This document shows positions 46,150 to 54,060 of a stretch of DNA of 64,000 bases, piece after piece. Where the stretch lies: the NCBI RefSeq assembly GCF_010470675.1, contig NZ_VOIQ01000001.1, positions 310,001 to 374,000 on the forward strand, written 5' to 3'. The translations under genes and the position numbers were made by a program. This DNA comes from Desulfovibrio sp. JC010 (GTDB lineage: Bacteria; Desulfobacterota; Desulfovibrionia; Desulfovibrionales; Desulfovibrionaceae). The notes beneath the pieces are model-generated. The model saw nothing but the letters and a program-made list of their open reading frames with translations. It did no database searches and was not told where the DNA came from. The stretch's first letter is position 1. Every line of letters begins with the position of its first letter.

Positions 46150-46200
46150 ATGCCTCCGGCGGCTGGGGAAGGGAAAACTTTCAGTATGCTTCGCAAACAA
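46150..46200 (+). repeat. Stop-codon-associated palindromic repeat, copy 7a (truncated)
   Basis: Starts five bases after the stop codon with ATGCCTCCGGCGGC, then the left arm CTGGGGAAGGGAAAACTTT. The right arm of the hairpin is missing and the sequence jumps to CAGTATGCTTCGC, as if the element had lost its second half. Confidence 0.7.
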
Positions 46201-46237
46201 CATGTTAAGACGGTCTTCGAATATAGGAATGACAAAA

Positions 46238-46300
46238 CCGAATAAAAGGTTTTGGGATTCTTAGACCCTTTTGCAAAAGGGTTTAAGCCGCCGGAGGCAT
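46238..46300 (-). repeat. Stop-codon-associated palindromic repeat, copy 7b
   Basis: On the minus strand it starts one base after the dsrN stop codon with ATGCCTCCGGCGGC, then hairpin TTAAACCCTTTTGC/GCAAAAGGGTCTAA, then CCCAAAACCTTTTATTCGG. It faces copy 7a, so two elements fill the gap between convergent genes. Confidence 0.8.
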
Positions 46301-46301
46301 C

Positions 46302-47684
46302 CTAGCCTTTAAATTTTTCAGCAGCTTTGACGAAATTATTGGCCCAGCAGGGCATGCTCAGGGCGTGTATGTGGTTGTACCCGGCATAGATATTGTCGCG
46401 GATGAGTCCGTCATGGCCGTCAGCCATGCCTTTTCCGCGGGACATGTGGAGGGCGTATTTAGGCGCGGGTTCATTGTTGTCCACGCAGAGTGAATAGTGG
46501 AACTCGTGGCCGATGACCTCGGTTCCTGCGGTAAAGAATGGATTCTCGTGGACAATTTTTCCAGAAGTGTAGCCCAGCCCCTGCGGACGCGGGCATAGAC
46601 GGGTGGAGAGATCGAGCACCCCGGACATCTTGTACTTCTGCCCTTCATACTCAACATCACGCCCCAGATACATGAATCCGCCGCACTCGGCGAAAATGGG
46701 CAGCCCGGACTTAGCAAGACTGCGTACATGATCACGAATGGATGTGTTTGTGGAAATTTCTTTGGCCAATGTTTCCGGAAAACCGCCGCCAAGATAGAGG
46801 CCGTGGATTTCAGGCCATGGTTCGGGTGAGATAAGGGAAATTTCTTTAACTTCGGCTCCGGCCCGGCGCAGGGCTTCGAGGTTTTCTTCGTAGTAAAACC
46901 ATAGCGCGTCATCACGGACCACGCCGATTACGGGCTTGGCTTCGCTGGAAAGCTCTATGCCGTCCCATGCATCCTGTTCAGAATTTAAATCCGCTGAAGC
47001 TTCTTGGGCTATTCTGGAAATGGCATCAAGATTAAGGCAATCTTCCGCCATCTGACCGAGTGTATCAAGAGCCTTGTCCACAGCACCGTATTCGGTATTG
47101 GAAACAAGCCCCATATGCCGTTCGGGAATGGGATTTTCCTTCAGTTTAGGCAGCATGCCCAGCACCGGGATATCGGTGTAGGCTTCGATGGAATTTTTGA
47201 GGATATTGCGGTGGCGTTCCCCGGCTGTGCGGTTGAGGATGACCCCGGCGAGATTGAAGCCGTCTTCAAAAGCTTTGCACCCGGCAACTATGGCGGCCAC
47301 GGTGCGGGTCATCTTGGTGCAGTCAATAGTGAGGATGACCGGTGCCTTGATGATCCGGGCCAGCTCGGCCGTAGAGCAGGAACCGTCTACATCTTTTCCA
47401 TCGAAAAGGCCGCGGTTTCCTTCCACAATGGAAATATCCGCCCCCTGTCCTTTTTCCAGAAAAAGGGAGATGAGCTTATCGTTGGACATGAGAAAGGGAT
47501 CGAGATTGGTGGCGTATTGCCCGGAAGCAAGGCCCAGCCAGCGGGCATCAATGTAGTCGGGACCTTTTTTGAACGGCTTGACCGCCCTGCCCTTATTACG
47601 GAAGGCCCGGCAAAGACCGAGGGTGACTATGGTTTTACCTGTGCCGCCGCTGAGTCCGGCCAATACGATTCTTGGAAAATTCAT
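46302..47684 (-). CDS. dsrN: Siroheme amidotransferase DsrN (cobyrinate a,c-diamide synthase family)
   Basis: A 460-residue ATP-dependent amidotransferase of the CobB/CbiA family. The N-terminal part has the P-loop GLSGGTGKT and KPFKKGPDYIDARW; the C-terminal glutamine amidotransferase part has nucleophile Cys in FAECGGFMYLG and His in GHEFHYSL. In sulfate and sulfur oxidisers this protein next to dsr genes is thought to make the siroheme amide cofactor of dissimilatory sulfite reductase. True cobalamin synthesis cannot be excluded from sequence alone, as the family is the same. The start is ATG 47684 or GTG 47696. A strong terminator separates it from dsrD. Confidence 0.85.
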   Translation of the reverse strand: MNFPRIVLAGLSGGTGKTIVTLGLCRAFRNKGRAVKPFKKGPDYIDARWLGLASGQYATNLDPFLMSNDKLISLFLEKGQGADISIVEGNRGLFDGKDVDGSCSTAELARIIKAPVILTIDCTKMTRTVAAIVAGCKAFEDGFNLAGVILNRTAGERHRNILKNSIEAYTDIPVLGMLPKLKENPIPERHMGLVSNTEYGAVDKALDTLGQMAEDCLNLDAISRIAQEASADLNSEQDAWDGIELSSEAKPVIGVVRDDALWFYYEENLEALRRAGAEVKEISLISPEPWPEIHGLYLGGGFPETLAKEISTNTSIRDHVRSLAKSGLPIFAECGGFMYLGRDVEYEGQKYKMSGVLDLSTRLCPRPQGLGYTSGKIVHENPFFTAGTEVIGHEFHYSLCVDNNEPAPKYALHMSRGKGMADGHDGLIRDNIYAGYNHIHALSMPCWANNFVKAAEKFKG

Positions 47685-47810
47685 TTCGCTGCTCACGCCC
47701 TTAAGATTCTAACTCATGCCTTTATACACAAAGGATTCAGTAGTGTTTCAGCGCAAAAAAGACAAGGAAAATTACTACCAAGAGCCAATGCAAAGACTGG
47801 GTAAGACAAA

Positions 47811-47840
47811 AAAATGCCTTGTCCCAAGGGACAAGGCATT
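47811..47840 (-). terminator. Terminator after dsrABD
   Basis: A 13-bp perfect stem AATGCCTTGTCCC/GGGACAAGGCATT with a 2-base loop, followed on the minus strand by T7. It lies 24 bases after dsrD and before dsrN, so dsrN needs either readthrough or its own promoter. Confidence 0.88.
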
Positions 47841-47863
47841 TAAGAGTCAAACTGAACGAAAAA

Positions 47864-48112
47864 TTAATCTTCGTGTTCAGCTCCACCCTGCTTACCAGCG
47901 CCAGTCAGGCCGTACATGGTAGTAGAGCCGGAGGACCAGTATTCAACCTTCTCTTCTTTAACAAGAGCGGTCAGAACTTTCTTAACTTCGCGACCCTTTG
48001 CATCAGGAAAGAGCTTGGTGAAGTCGTTGAAGTAAAATTTACTTTTAGCACCTGTTTTCTTTTCCAAGAAAGCAAGGATTTCTTCCTTTGCGGAATCCAT
48101 ATCGATCGGCAT
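47864..48112 (-). CDS. dsrD: Dissimilatory sulfite reductase-associated protein DsrD
   Basis: An 82-residue winged-helix protein (AKEEILAFLEKKTGAKSKFYFNDFTKLFPDAKGREVKKVL..., then KVEYWSSGSTTMYGL) typical of sulfate reducers that work in the reductive direction. It has been reported to stimulate DsrAB activity. AAAGGGG precedes the ATG. Its presence marks this dsr locus as reductive rather than oxidative. Confidence 0.95.
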   Translation of the reverse strand: MPIDMDSAKEEILAFLEKKTGAKSKFYFNDFTKLFPDAKGREVKKVLTALVKEEKVEYWSSGSTTMYGLTGAGKQGGAEHED

Positions 48113-48134
48113 AATAAGCCCCTTTCTTTTTAAA

Positions 48135-48159
48135 GGGGCGCGGCAAAATGCCGCGCCCC
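48135..48159 (-). other. GC-rich hairpin between dsrB and dsrD
   Basis: Perfect 10-bp stem GGGGCGCGGC/GCCGCGCCCC with a 5-base loop. On the minus strand only TTT follows, so it is likely a weak attenuator or 3'-end stabiliser that would let dsrAB mRNA exceed dsrD mRNA. Confidence 0.65.
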
Positions 48160-48181
48160 GTATTTCTCAATTCGAACTAAA

Positions 48182-49327
48182 TTAGAACTTGAACTGAGTG
48201 GACTGACGCCAGGTGTAGTAAGCGGGATCACGGAAATCATCGATAAGGTGGGGAGTAAACTCGATACCAGTCTTTTCGAAGAAACGTTCCCAACCAATAC
48301 GCTCTGCCCAGTCACCCAGACGCTCGTACTTGTTAGCTTCAGCTTTGTAGACTTCCACGATCTGGCGGATAGTCTTGGTAAGTGTGGGCCAACGAGGAGG
48401 TTCGTTAGGAATAAATGCAACAACAACTTTGGAGAACTTAGGCATGGAGATACGGTTAGAAACCTTACCACCAACCATCAGTGCGATACCGTCACCTTCC
48501 TTATCGGAGAGGGGCAGGGAGGGGCACATGGTGTAGCAGTTACCGCAGTACATGCAGCGTTCTTCCTTAATAGCAACAGTCTTGTACTGCTTACCGTCGA
48601 TTTCGACCTTGGAAGGACGAACTGCACCGGTAGGACAAGAAGCTACTGCCAGAGGAATTTCGCAGAGGTTGTCGAGGTACTCGTGGTCAATGATGGGGGG
48701 CTTGCGGTGAATACCGACAACAGCGATGTCGGAGCAGTGGCAAGCACCACACATGTTCAGGCAGCAAGCAACAGCGATACGCACGGGTGCGGGCATGTTG
48801 TGGCCGGTGAACTCATCAAAGAGGTCATCCATGATGACTTTAACAGTACCGGAAGCATCGGTAGCGGGGGTGTGGCAGTGAACCCAACCCTGAGTGTGAA
48901 CGATGTTGGATACACCAGCACCGGTACCACCGATGGGGAATTTAAAGGAACCACCTTCGAACTTGCGGGAAAGCAGGTCGTCTTTCAGCGCAGCAACTTT
49001 GTCCTTGGAATCAACCATGAACTCAACGTTGTTACGGGTGGTGAAACGGAGGTAGCCGTCGCAGTGTTTGTCTGCAACTTCGCACATCTCACGGATCAGA
49101 GTGATACTCATGAGGCGAGCGGTACCACAGCGGACTGTGTATACTTCATCTCCGGATTCGGCAACGTGAACCAGGATGCCCGGCTCAAGGATTTCGTGGT
49201 AGAGCCACTTGCCGTAGTTATTCTTGATAACCGGGGGCAGGAACTCTCTGAAGTCGCGAGGTCCAATGTCCGAGATCCGGTTTTCCATCGGTTTGTCTGG
49301 ATTGTAGCCAGAAGAAACGAACGCCAT
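48182..49327 (-). CDS. dsrB: Dissimilatory sulfite reductase, beta subunit
   Basis: A 381-residue subunit of the cytoplasmic siroheme/[4Fe-4S] enzyme that reduces sulfite in sulfate respiration. The siroheme-cluster region reads [13 protein letters not shown] (about 195), and a ferredoxin domain [15 protein letters not shown] is at about 263. The C-terminal arm ([11 protein letters not shown]) is typical for exchange with DsrC. GGGAGG lies six bases before the ATG. It follows dsrA by 15 bases in one operon. Confidence 0.98.
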   Translation of the reverse strand: MAFVSSGYNPDKPMENRISDIGPRDFREFLPPVIKNNYGKWLYHEILEPGILVHVAESGDEVYTVRCGTARLMSITLIREMCEVADKHCDGYLRFTTRNNVEFMVDSKDKVAALKDDLLSRKFEGGSFKFPIGGTGAGVSNIVHTQGWVHCHTPATDASGTVKVIMDDLFDEFTGHNMPAPVRIAVACCLNMCGACHCSDIAVVGIHRKPPIIDHEYLDNLCEIPLAVASCPTGAVRPSKVEIDGKQYKTVAIKEERCMYCGNCYTMCPSLPLSDKEGDGIALMVGGKVSNRISMPKFSKVVVAFIPNEPPRWPTLTKTIRQIVEVYKAEANKYERLGDWAERIGWERFFEKTGIEFTPHLIDDFRDPAYYTWRQSTQFKF

Positions 49328-49342
49328 GTCTGTCCTCCCGTA

Positions 49343-50656
49343 TTATCTCTGGTGTCTTTTTCTGTATTCGTTAACGTCACGTTCCCAAGGACCATCAACA
49401 TCTTCAGCTTTCCAGAAGATGTAGGGGTTGTGTCTGGGTTCCTGAACGTGTCTGGGATCAGCCTTGATACCGGTAACTTCGAGAAGCTTCTGGAAGCCCA
49501 TGCGACGCATGGTCTCACCGAGACGCTCACGGTTCTTACCTTCTTCCATCCACCAGTCCCAAATGTTTTCAACAACTTCCTTGACTTCGTCGAAAGGTTC
49601 TTCAACCTTGATGAAGGGAACGAGGAGGGAGCTGAGCTGAGGACCGTCGAGGATCGGAGCTTTAGCACCACAGAGGATGGATGCGCCGCGATCGTTACCG
49701 ATCATCAGTGCGCGAGGCATGGTGTTGATGCAGTGCATGCAGTGCATACATTCTTTGTCGTTGATTTCCAGTTTGCCGTCAGCGTACTTGATGCACTTGC
49801 CGGGGCAGAGGTCAACAACTTCTTTCTGGATGTCGAATGCACCCCAGTCACGGCCGGAGTGAGCGCCAGCGTTAGGCTTGAACTCACCACCAACGTAAGC
49901 TGCAACAGCTTCCTGGTCGATGCGGATTTCGTCTTTCCAGATACCTACAACAGAGAAGTCGGAACGTGCGAGAGCACATACACAGCTGTTGGGGCAAGCA
50001 TCAAATTTGAATTTGAACTTGTAGGGGAAAGCGGGACGGTGAAGTTCGTCCTGGTATTCCATGGTCATGTCGTAGCAGAGAGCCTGCGCGTCGTAACATG
50101 CATACTCACAACGGGACATACCGAGACAAGCTGCGGGAGTACGCAGGTTGGAGCCGGAGCCACCAAGGTCAACGTCTGCATTGTGGGTCAGTTCAAAGAA
50201 AATTTCTTCGAGCTGAGGAGTGGTGGTACCGAGGAAGACGATGTCACCGGTAGAACCGTGCATGTTGGTCAGACCGGAACCGCGCATGTCCCAAATGTCG
50301 ATGATCTTGTTCAGGAACTCGGTGGTGTAGTACTTAGCGGTGGGCTGAGCAACACGAACGGTGTGAAAGTGTGCTACGCCGGGGAACATTTCGGGCTGGT
50401 CACAGTAACGACCGATAACGCCGCCGCCGTAACCGAAAACGCCAACGATACCGCCGTGTTTCCAGTGAGTTTCACCATCGTTAAAAGACAGCTCGAGAAC
50501 ACCGAGAAGGTCATCACAAACTTCGACGGGAATCTGATAATTCACGCCCTTCTCGTTTTTTGCTCTAACTTCGGCTTCTTGTTTTACGTCGGACACGAAG
50601 CTAGGCCATGGCCCGCTTTCAAGCTCGTCCAACAAGGGAGTTTTGTGTTTCGCCAT
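49343..50656 (-). CDS. dsrA: Dissimilatory sulfite reductase, alpha subunit
   Basis: A 437-residue catalytic subunit, partner of DsrB. Cysteine motifs for siroheme and cluster are in CLGMSRCEYACYDAQALC and FDACPNSCVCALARSD, and the ferredoxin domain reads CPGKCIKYADGKLEINDKECMHCMHC in parts (about 284-310). GGAGG precedes the ATG. First gene of the dsrABD transcript. Upstream is a 380-bp leader with a possible promoter. Confidence 0.98.
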   Translation of the reverse strand: MAKHKTPLLDELESGPWPSFVSDVKQEAEVRAKNEKGVNYQIPVEVCDDLLGVLELSFNDGETHWKHGGIVGVFGYGGGVIGRYCDQPEMFPGVAHFHTVRVAQPTAKYYTTEFLNKIIDIWDMRGSGLTNMHGSTGDIVFLGTTTPQLEEIFFELTHNADVDLGGSGSNLRTPAACLGMSRCEYACYDAQALCYDMTMEYQDELHRPAFPYKFKFKFDACPNSCVCALARSDFSVVGIWKDEIRIDQEAVAAYVGGEFKPNAGAHSGRDWGAFDIQKEVVDLCPGKCIKYADGKLEINDKECMHCMHCINTMPRALMIGNDRGASILCGAKAPILDGPQLSSLLVPFIKVEEPFDEVKEVVENIWDWWMEEGKNRERLGETMRRMGFQKLLEVTGIKADPRHVQEPRHNPYIFWKAEDVDGPWERDVNEYRKRHQR

Positions 50657-51039
50657 TCCCTTAAACCTCCATAAAGTTTAATAAGATATACCTACCAATA
50701 CAAATTAGGCATTCGGTATGTCAGCCGGATATACCGGCATCGCCCGATTGCTTTCCTCTCTTAGTGAGACCCCTTCGATCTTTACGATGCAAGGGGAGGG
50801 AAAGATACCCTTAAGTGAAAAAAAACACAACCTATTGTGTGGATAATTAACTAACACGCCAAGACAGCAAGTTGTCAATACATGATTCAAATTATCAAAA
50901 TTGACAAACTCGGACTTGCCAAGCAAGCCGGATTCAGCGTATTTACTCATCCCGAACACAAGGTGCGTCAGTAGCAGATATTTCCTACAAAAATTTTCGA
51001 TAACCAGCAACATAAACTTGAAAAAGTGATTCTTTAAAT
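50657..51039. other. 383-bp region upstream of dsrA
   Basis: It contains a minus-strand candidate promoter (50849-50877) and a CCCCTT/AAGGGG inverted repeat (50770-50796) in the likely leader. No gene is seen. The plus-strand YkgJ-like gene starts at its right edge and probably has its own promoter here, which I could not define. Confidence 0.4.
50849..50877 (-). promoter_or_regulatory. Weak candidate promoter of dsrABD
   Basis: A perfect TTGACA box on the minus strand, with GTTAGT after 17 bases or TAGTTA after 19. The -10 match is poor, so the call rests on the -35 box and position, about 190 bases before dsrA. Confidence 0.35.
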
Positions 51040-51696
51040 ATGAATGAATGCAAACAATGCGGTACCTGCTGCCGTAAAGGCGGCCCGGCACTTCACTCTC
51101 AGGACCTGCCTCTGCTCAAAGAGGCCGACGGTATTGATCTCACTGATATTGTTACCCTTCGTAAAGGCGAACTGGCTTACGACCAGCCGCAGGGTGCAGT
51201 CCTTCCCCTTGATGAAGAAATTCTCAAAGTCAAAGGGGCCGGCGGTGAATGGATATGTAAATTTCTTGCTCAGGCATCAAATGTCTGCCGCATATACAAG
51301 AGCCGCCCTCTTGAATGCCAGAAACTTTTCTGCGAAGACCCGGACCCGCTCATGGAAATTTACAGCAAGGACCGCCTCTCCAGAAAAGACATTCTTCCTG
51401 AAGGACATCCCGTACTTGAGCTCATCACAGAGCATGATAAAAAGTGCGATCCTGTAAAAATGTCCGAGCTTGCCGCTGCAGCCATAGAGAACTGGGAAGA
51501 TAGCGAAGACCTGCAGGCAGATCTGCGGGAAATACTGATTTTCGATGCTTCTGTCCGTGAGCTTGTCATGGAAAAGGCCGGACTCCCCGAAGAATCCATG
51601 GATTTCTTTTTCGGACGTCCCATGACTGTTCTCATCAAAGGATACGGCATTATCGCCACCCCCAGCGGCAAATCCTTTTCACTGCGTAAACTGTAA
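51040..51696 (+). CDS. YkgJ-family cysteine cluster protein
   Basis: 218 residues with the family's N-terminal CKQCGTCC and later cysteines (WICKFL, NVCRIYKSRPLECQKLFC), which bind a zinc or iron-sulfur centre. The C-terminal half is acidic and helical. It lies divergent to dsrA and is followed after 10 bases by an 89-residue gene, so the two form an operon. The substrate is unknown. The position beside dsr suggests, but does not show, a link to sulfite reductase or redox metabolism. Confidence 0.85.
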   Translation: MNECKQCGTCCRKGGPALHSQDLPLLKEADGIDLTDIVTLRKGELAYDQPQGAVLPLDEEILKVKGAGGEWICKFLAQASNVCRIYKSRPLECQKLFCEDPDPLMEIYSKDRLSRKDILPEGHPVLELITEHDKKCDPVKMSELAAAAIENWEDSEDLQADLREILIFDASVRELVMEKAGLPEESMDFFFGRPMTVLIKGYGIIATPSGKSFSLRKL

Positions 51697-51706
51697 GGAA
51701 TATATA

Positions 51707-51976
51707 ATGAAAGACGAACGCGGACTTTACTACTACCCGTCCCTGCAGACCCGCGACACGAAAATGTACGTGCGCGAAAATGAGGGTTCCATCGAGTTCA
51801 GGCTCTGGTCCAACGACAACCCCGTTATCTGGGATAAGCACGAATGGCTGCCCTATGACGTAATCATGGAAGCTGCCGAAGAATACAAGAAACGCGGCTC
51901 CGACCGCAACCCGCTGTCACTCTACGACTTAAGCGTAGCCCAGCAGCTTCTTAAAGAAGATAAGATTACTCATTAA
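51707..51976 (+). CDS. Small conserved-looking protein of unknown function
   Basis: 89 residues, rich in Tyr, Trp and charged residues (GLYYYPSLQTRDTKMYVRE, then EFRLWSNDNPVIWDKHEWLPYD). AAGGAA lies at good spacing before the ATG and the gene is only 10 bases after the YkgJ-like gene, so it is co-transcribed with it. Soluble, with no signal peptide. I do not recognise a family. A repeat element starts two bases after its stop codon. Confidence 0.78.
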   Translation: MKDERGLYYYPSLQTRDTKMYVRENEGSIEFRLWSNDNPVIWDKHEWLPYDVIMEAAEEYKKRGSDRNPLSLYDLSVAQQLLKEDKITH

Positions 51977-51978
51977 GA

Positions 51979-52070
51979 ATGCCTCCGGCGGCCCCTTCGG
52001 GGAGACCAAAGAAACTTTTGTAAAAGTTTCTCTGGACTCTTCAAAACCTTTTTTAGGCTTCGCCGCTTTG
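51979..52070 (+). repeat. Stop-codon-associated palindromic repeat, copy 8
   Basis: ATGCCTCCGGCGGCC, then hairpin AAAGAAACTTTTGT/AAAAGTTTCTCT, then TCAAAACCTTTTTTAGGCTTCGCCGCTTTG. Same order of modules as copies 1, 3 and 6, with different stem bases. Confidence 0.85.
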
Positions 52071-52094
52071 TAAGGCTAATCTTGCTTTATAAAA

Positions 52095-52133
52095 AAATAT
52101 CCCGAAAATCTTTTTTGGATTTTCGGGATATTT
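52095..52133. terminator. Bidirectional terminator
   Basis: A 16-bp stem AAATATCCCGAAAATC/GATTTTCGGGATATTT with a 7-base loop, shared by the 89-residue gene and the convergent DUF523 gene. Confidence 0.85.
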
Positions 52134-52538
52134 TTATTCAGTCTCAAGTTCGAAACCTTCTTTGCGCAGCATGGCGGCGAACAAGCCATCGCCTTCGATC
52201 AGCGTCCCGCTGAAGGTGCCGTCATAAATTTTTCCAATGCCGCAGGATGGGGAACGGGCTTTTAAAATTGCCTTTTTGCTGCCTGCAAGCTGTGCCAGCT
52301 TTAAAGCTTCTTCTGCTCCGCGCATGAAATTTCCCGTCACATCCGCCTTTTCATTACTGAGCACTTTTCCATTCACGATTTCACAGGGCGGACGCGGAGT
52401 GGTCAGCCCGCCAAGCTGTTCAGGACAGACCGGAATGGCCTTGCCTTGGGCAACAAGCTTCATGACCCGCTCGTCAGCATTATCTCCGCCGTCATAACGG
52501 CAACAAAGTCCGGCAAGACAACCACTTACTATATACAT
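52134..52538 (-). CDS. DUF523 family protein
   Basis: 134 residues. The family pattern is clear: VSGCLAGLCCRYDGG at the N-terminus, CPEQLGGLTTPRPPCEI, and KARSPSCGIGKIYDGTF. The conserved cysteines suggest a metal or cluster site. I chose ATG 52538 because GGAGG lies eight bases upstream; the frame is open for 14 more codons without support. Function is unproven for the family. Confidence 0.88.
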   Translation of the reverse strand: MYIVSGCLAGLCCRYDGGDNADERVMKLVAQGKAIPVCPEQLGGLTTPRPPCEIVNGKVLSNEKADVTGNFMRGAEEALKLAQLAGSKKAILKARSPSCGIGKIYDGTFSGTLIEGDGLFAAMLRKEGFELETE

Positions 52539-52633
52539 ACCTGTAACCTCCGAAACGGAATCTGCGTTGTTAGGTGTCACTCATTGTGCTAGTGATAGAT
52601 TTCATAAACAATTTCCACGGTCAAGGAGGAGTC

Positions 52634-53983
52634 ATGACTGCCATTACCACTTCTGTTTTCGAACTATTCAAAATCGGCCCCGGACCTTCCAGCTCACATA
52701 CCATCGGTCCCATGAAAGCCGGATATAACTTTCACAATGCTGTAGCCGATCTTTCGCTTGATGAGCAGCCCGACAATCTAGAAGTCCGCTTATACGGCAG
52801 CCTGAGTGCAACTGGCGAGGGCCATGGCACAGACCGGGCGGTTATAGCAGGATTACTGGGCTTCCGCCCGGACAATGTTGAATGCGATTTTCTGGATTCC
52901 CTTGCCGACGGTCAGTCCCGTCAATTTGAAAGCGGCAAGGTATCCCTGCCCCTGAGTATAAAAAATGTAATATTCGCCGAAGTGGAAAACGACTTCCCAT
53001 ACGCCAACACCCTGCTCCTGCGTCTGCGCAAGGGAGAAGAAATCCTTTTCGAGCAGGAGTACTACTCCATCGGCGGCGGGTTCATCAAATGGAAAGGACA
53101 GCAGGAAGAAATCCCCCGGGTTCCTCCGCATCAATATTCAAATATGGATGAGCTGAAAGCAATCCTCACAGAAGAGGGATTACGCATGCATCAGGCCATC
53201 ATTGCCAACGAGACTGCCATCACCGGAATATCCGAGGGTGAAGTATACGAACAGCTTGATGCCATCCTTGATGCCATGAAACAGGCGGTACGCAACGGGC
53301 TGGCGTCCGAAGGCACCCTGCCCGGACCCATCGGGTTGCAGCGTAAGGCCAAACGGCTTTTTGAAAACAGCTCCCAGCCCAATTGTGCCGATGGATTCCT
53401 GCTCCGCCTGAACTCATACGGCTTTGCCGCATCCGAAGAGAATGCAGCCGGACGCATCGTGGTCACCGCGCCCACTTCCGGTTCTGCGGGCGTAATTCCT
53501 GCTGCGGTTTATGCTCTTGAAGAAGATCTTGGGGTCATCCGAGAAAAAGTACGCGAAGGGATGCTGGTCGCTGCTGCGCTCGGTTTCATAGCCAAACATA
53601 ACGCCAGCATCGCCGGAGCCGAAGTTGGCTGTCAGGGCGAAATAGGCGTGGCCTCGGCCATGGCTGCGGGACTTATCGCCTACGCCAACGGACACCGCTT
53701 CTGGCGCACGGAAAACGCAGCCGAATCCGCGCTGGAGCACCATCTCGGCATCACCTGCGACCCCGTGGGCGGTTACGTGCAGATTCCCTGCATTGAGCGC
53801 AACGCCATGGGCGTTGTCCGTGCCTACAATGCCTATCTGATCGCTTCCGTTGAGAACGAGAAATTCCACAAGGTCAGTTATGACGAGGTTGTCAAAGCCA
53901 TGGCTGAGACCGGAAAAGATATGAACAGCAAATACAAAGAGACTTCGCTGGGCGGTTTGGCTGTGTCTGTGCCGAATTGCTAG
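52634..53983 (+). CDS. sdaA: L-serine ammonia-lyase (iron-sulfur type, single chain)
   Basis: A 449-residue enzyme converting L-serine to pyruvate and ammonia with a labile [4Fe-4S] cluster. The N-terminal (beta-like) part has GPGPSSSHTIGPMKAG; the C-terminal (alpha-like) part has TAPTSGSAGVIPA-type VTAPTSGSAGVIPA, AGAEVGCQGEIGVASAMAA, and CDPVGGYVQIPCIERNA with cluster cysteines. ATG 52634 has AAGGAGGA directly upstream. It stands alone between two terminators. Pyruvate made here can enter the nearby oxaloacetate/PEP reactions. Confidence 0.93.
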   Translation: MTAITTSVFELFKIGPGPSSSHTIGPMKAGYNFHNAVADLSLDEQPDNLEVRLYGSLSATGEGHGTDRAVIAGLLGFRPDNVECDFLDSLADGQSRQFESGKVSLPLSIKNVIFAEVENDFPYANTLLLRLRKGEEILFEQEYYSIGGGFIKWKGQQEEIPRVPPHQYSNMDELKAILTEEGLRMHQAIIANETAITGISEGEVYEQLDAILDAMKQAVRNGLASEGTLPGPIGLQRKAKRLFENSSQPNCADGFLLRLNSYGFAASEENAAGRIVVTAPTSGSAGVIPAAVYALEEDLGVIREKVREGMLVAAALGFIAKHNASIAGAEVGCQGEIGVASAMAAGLIAYANGHRFWRTENAAESALEHHLGITCDPVGGYVQIPCIERNAMGVVRAYNAYLIASVENEKFHKVSYDEVVKAMAETGKDMNSKYKETSLGGLAVSVPNC

Positions 53984-54005
53984 CTTACACTTTTATTTAA
54001 CGTAA

Positions 54006-54039
54006 AAATGCCCCGCAAACTGACGTTTGCGGGGCATTT
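54006..54039. terminator. Bidirectional terminator
   Basis: A 15-bp perfect stem AAATGCCCCGCAAAC/GTTTGCGGGGCATTT with loop TGAC, shared by sdaA and the PEP carboxykinase gene. Confidence 0.9.
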
Positions 54040-54060
54040 AATTTATTCTAACTTCTTGGA

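Noticed and set aside
48248-50674. An 808-codon open frame on the plus strand opposite dsrA and dsrB
   Set aside because: It mirrors the codon pattern of the dsr genes in the antisense frame. It has no ribosome binding site and a low-complexity Val/Asn/Thr-rich product, while dsrA and dsrB are certain.
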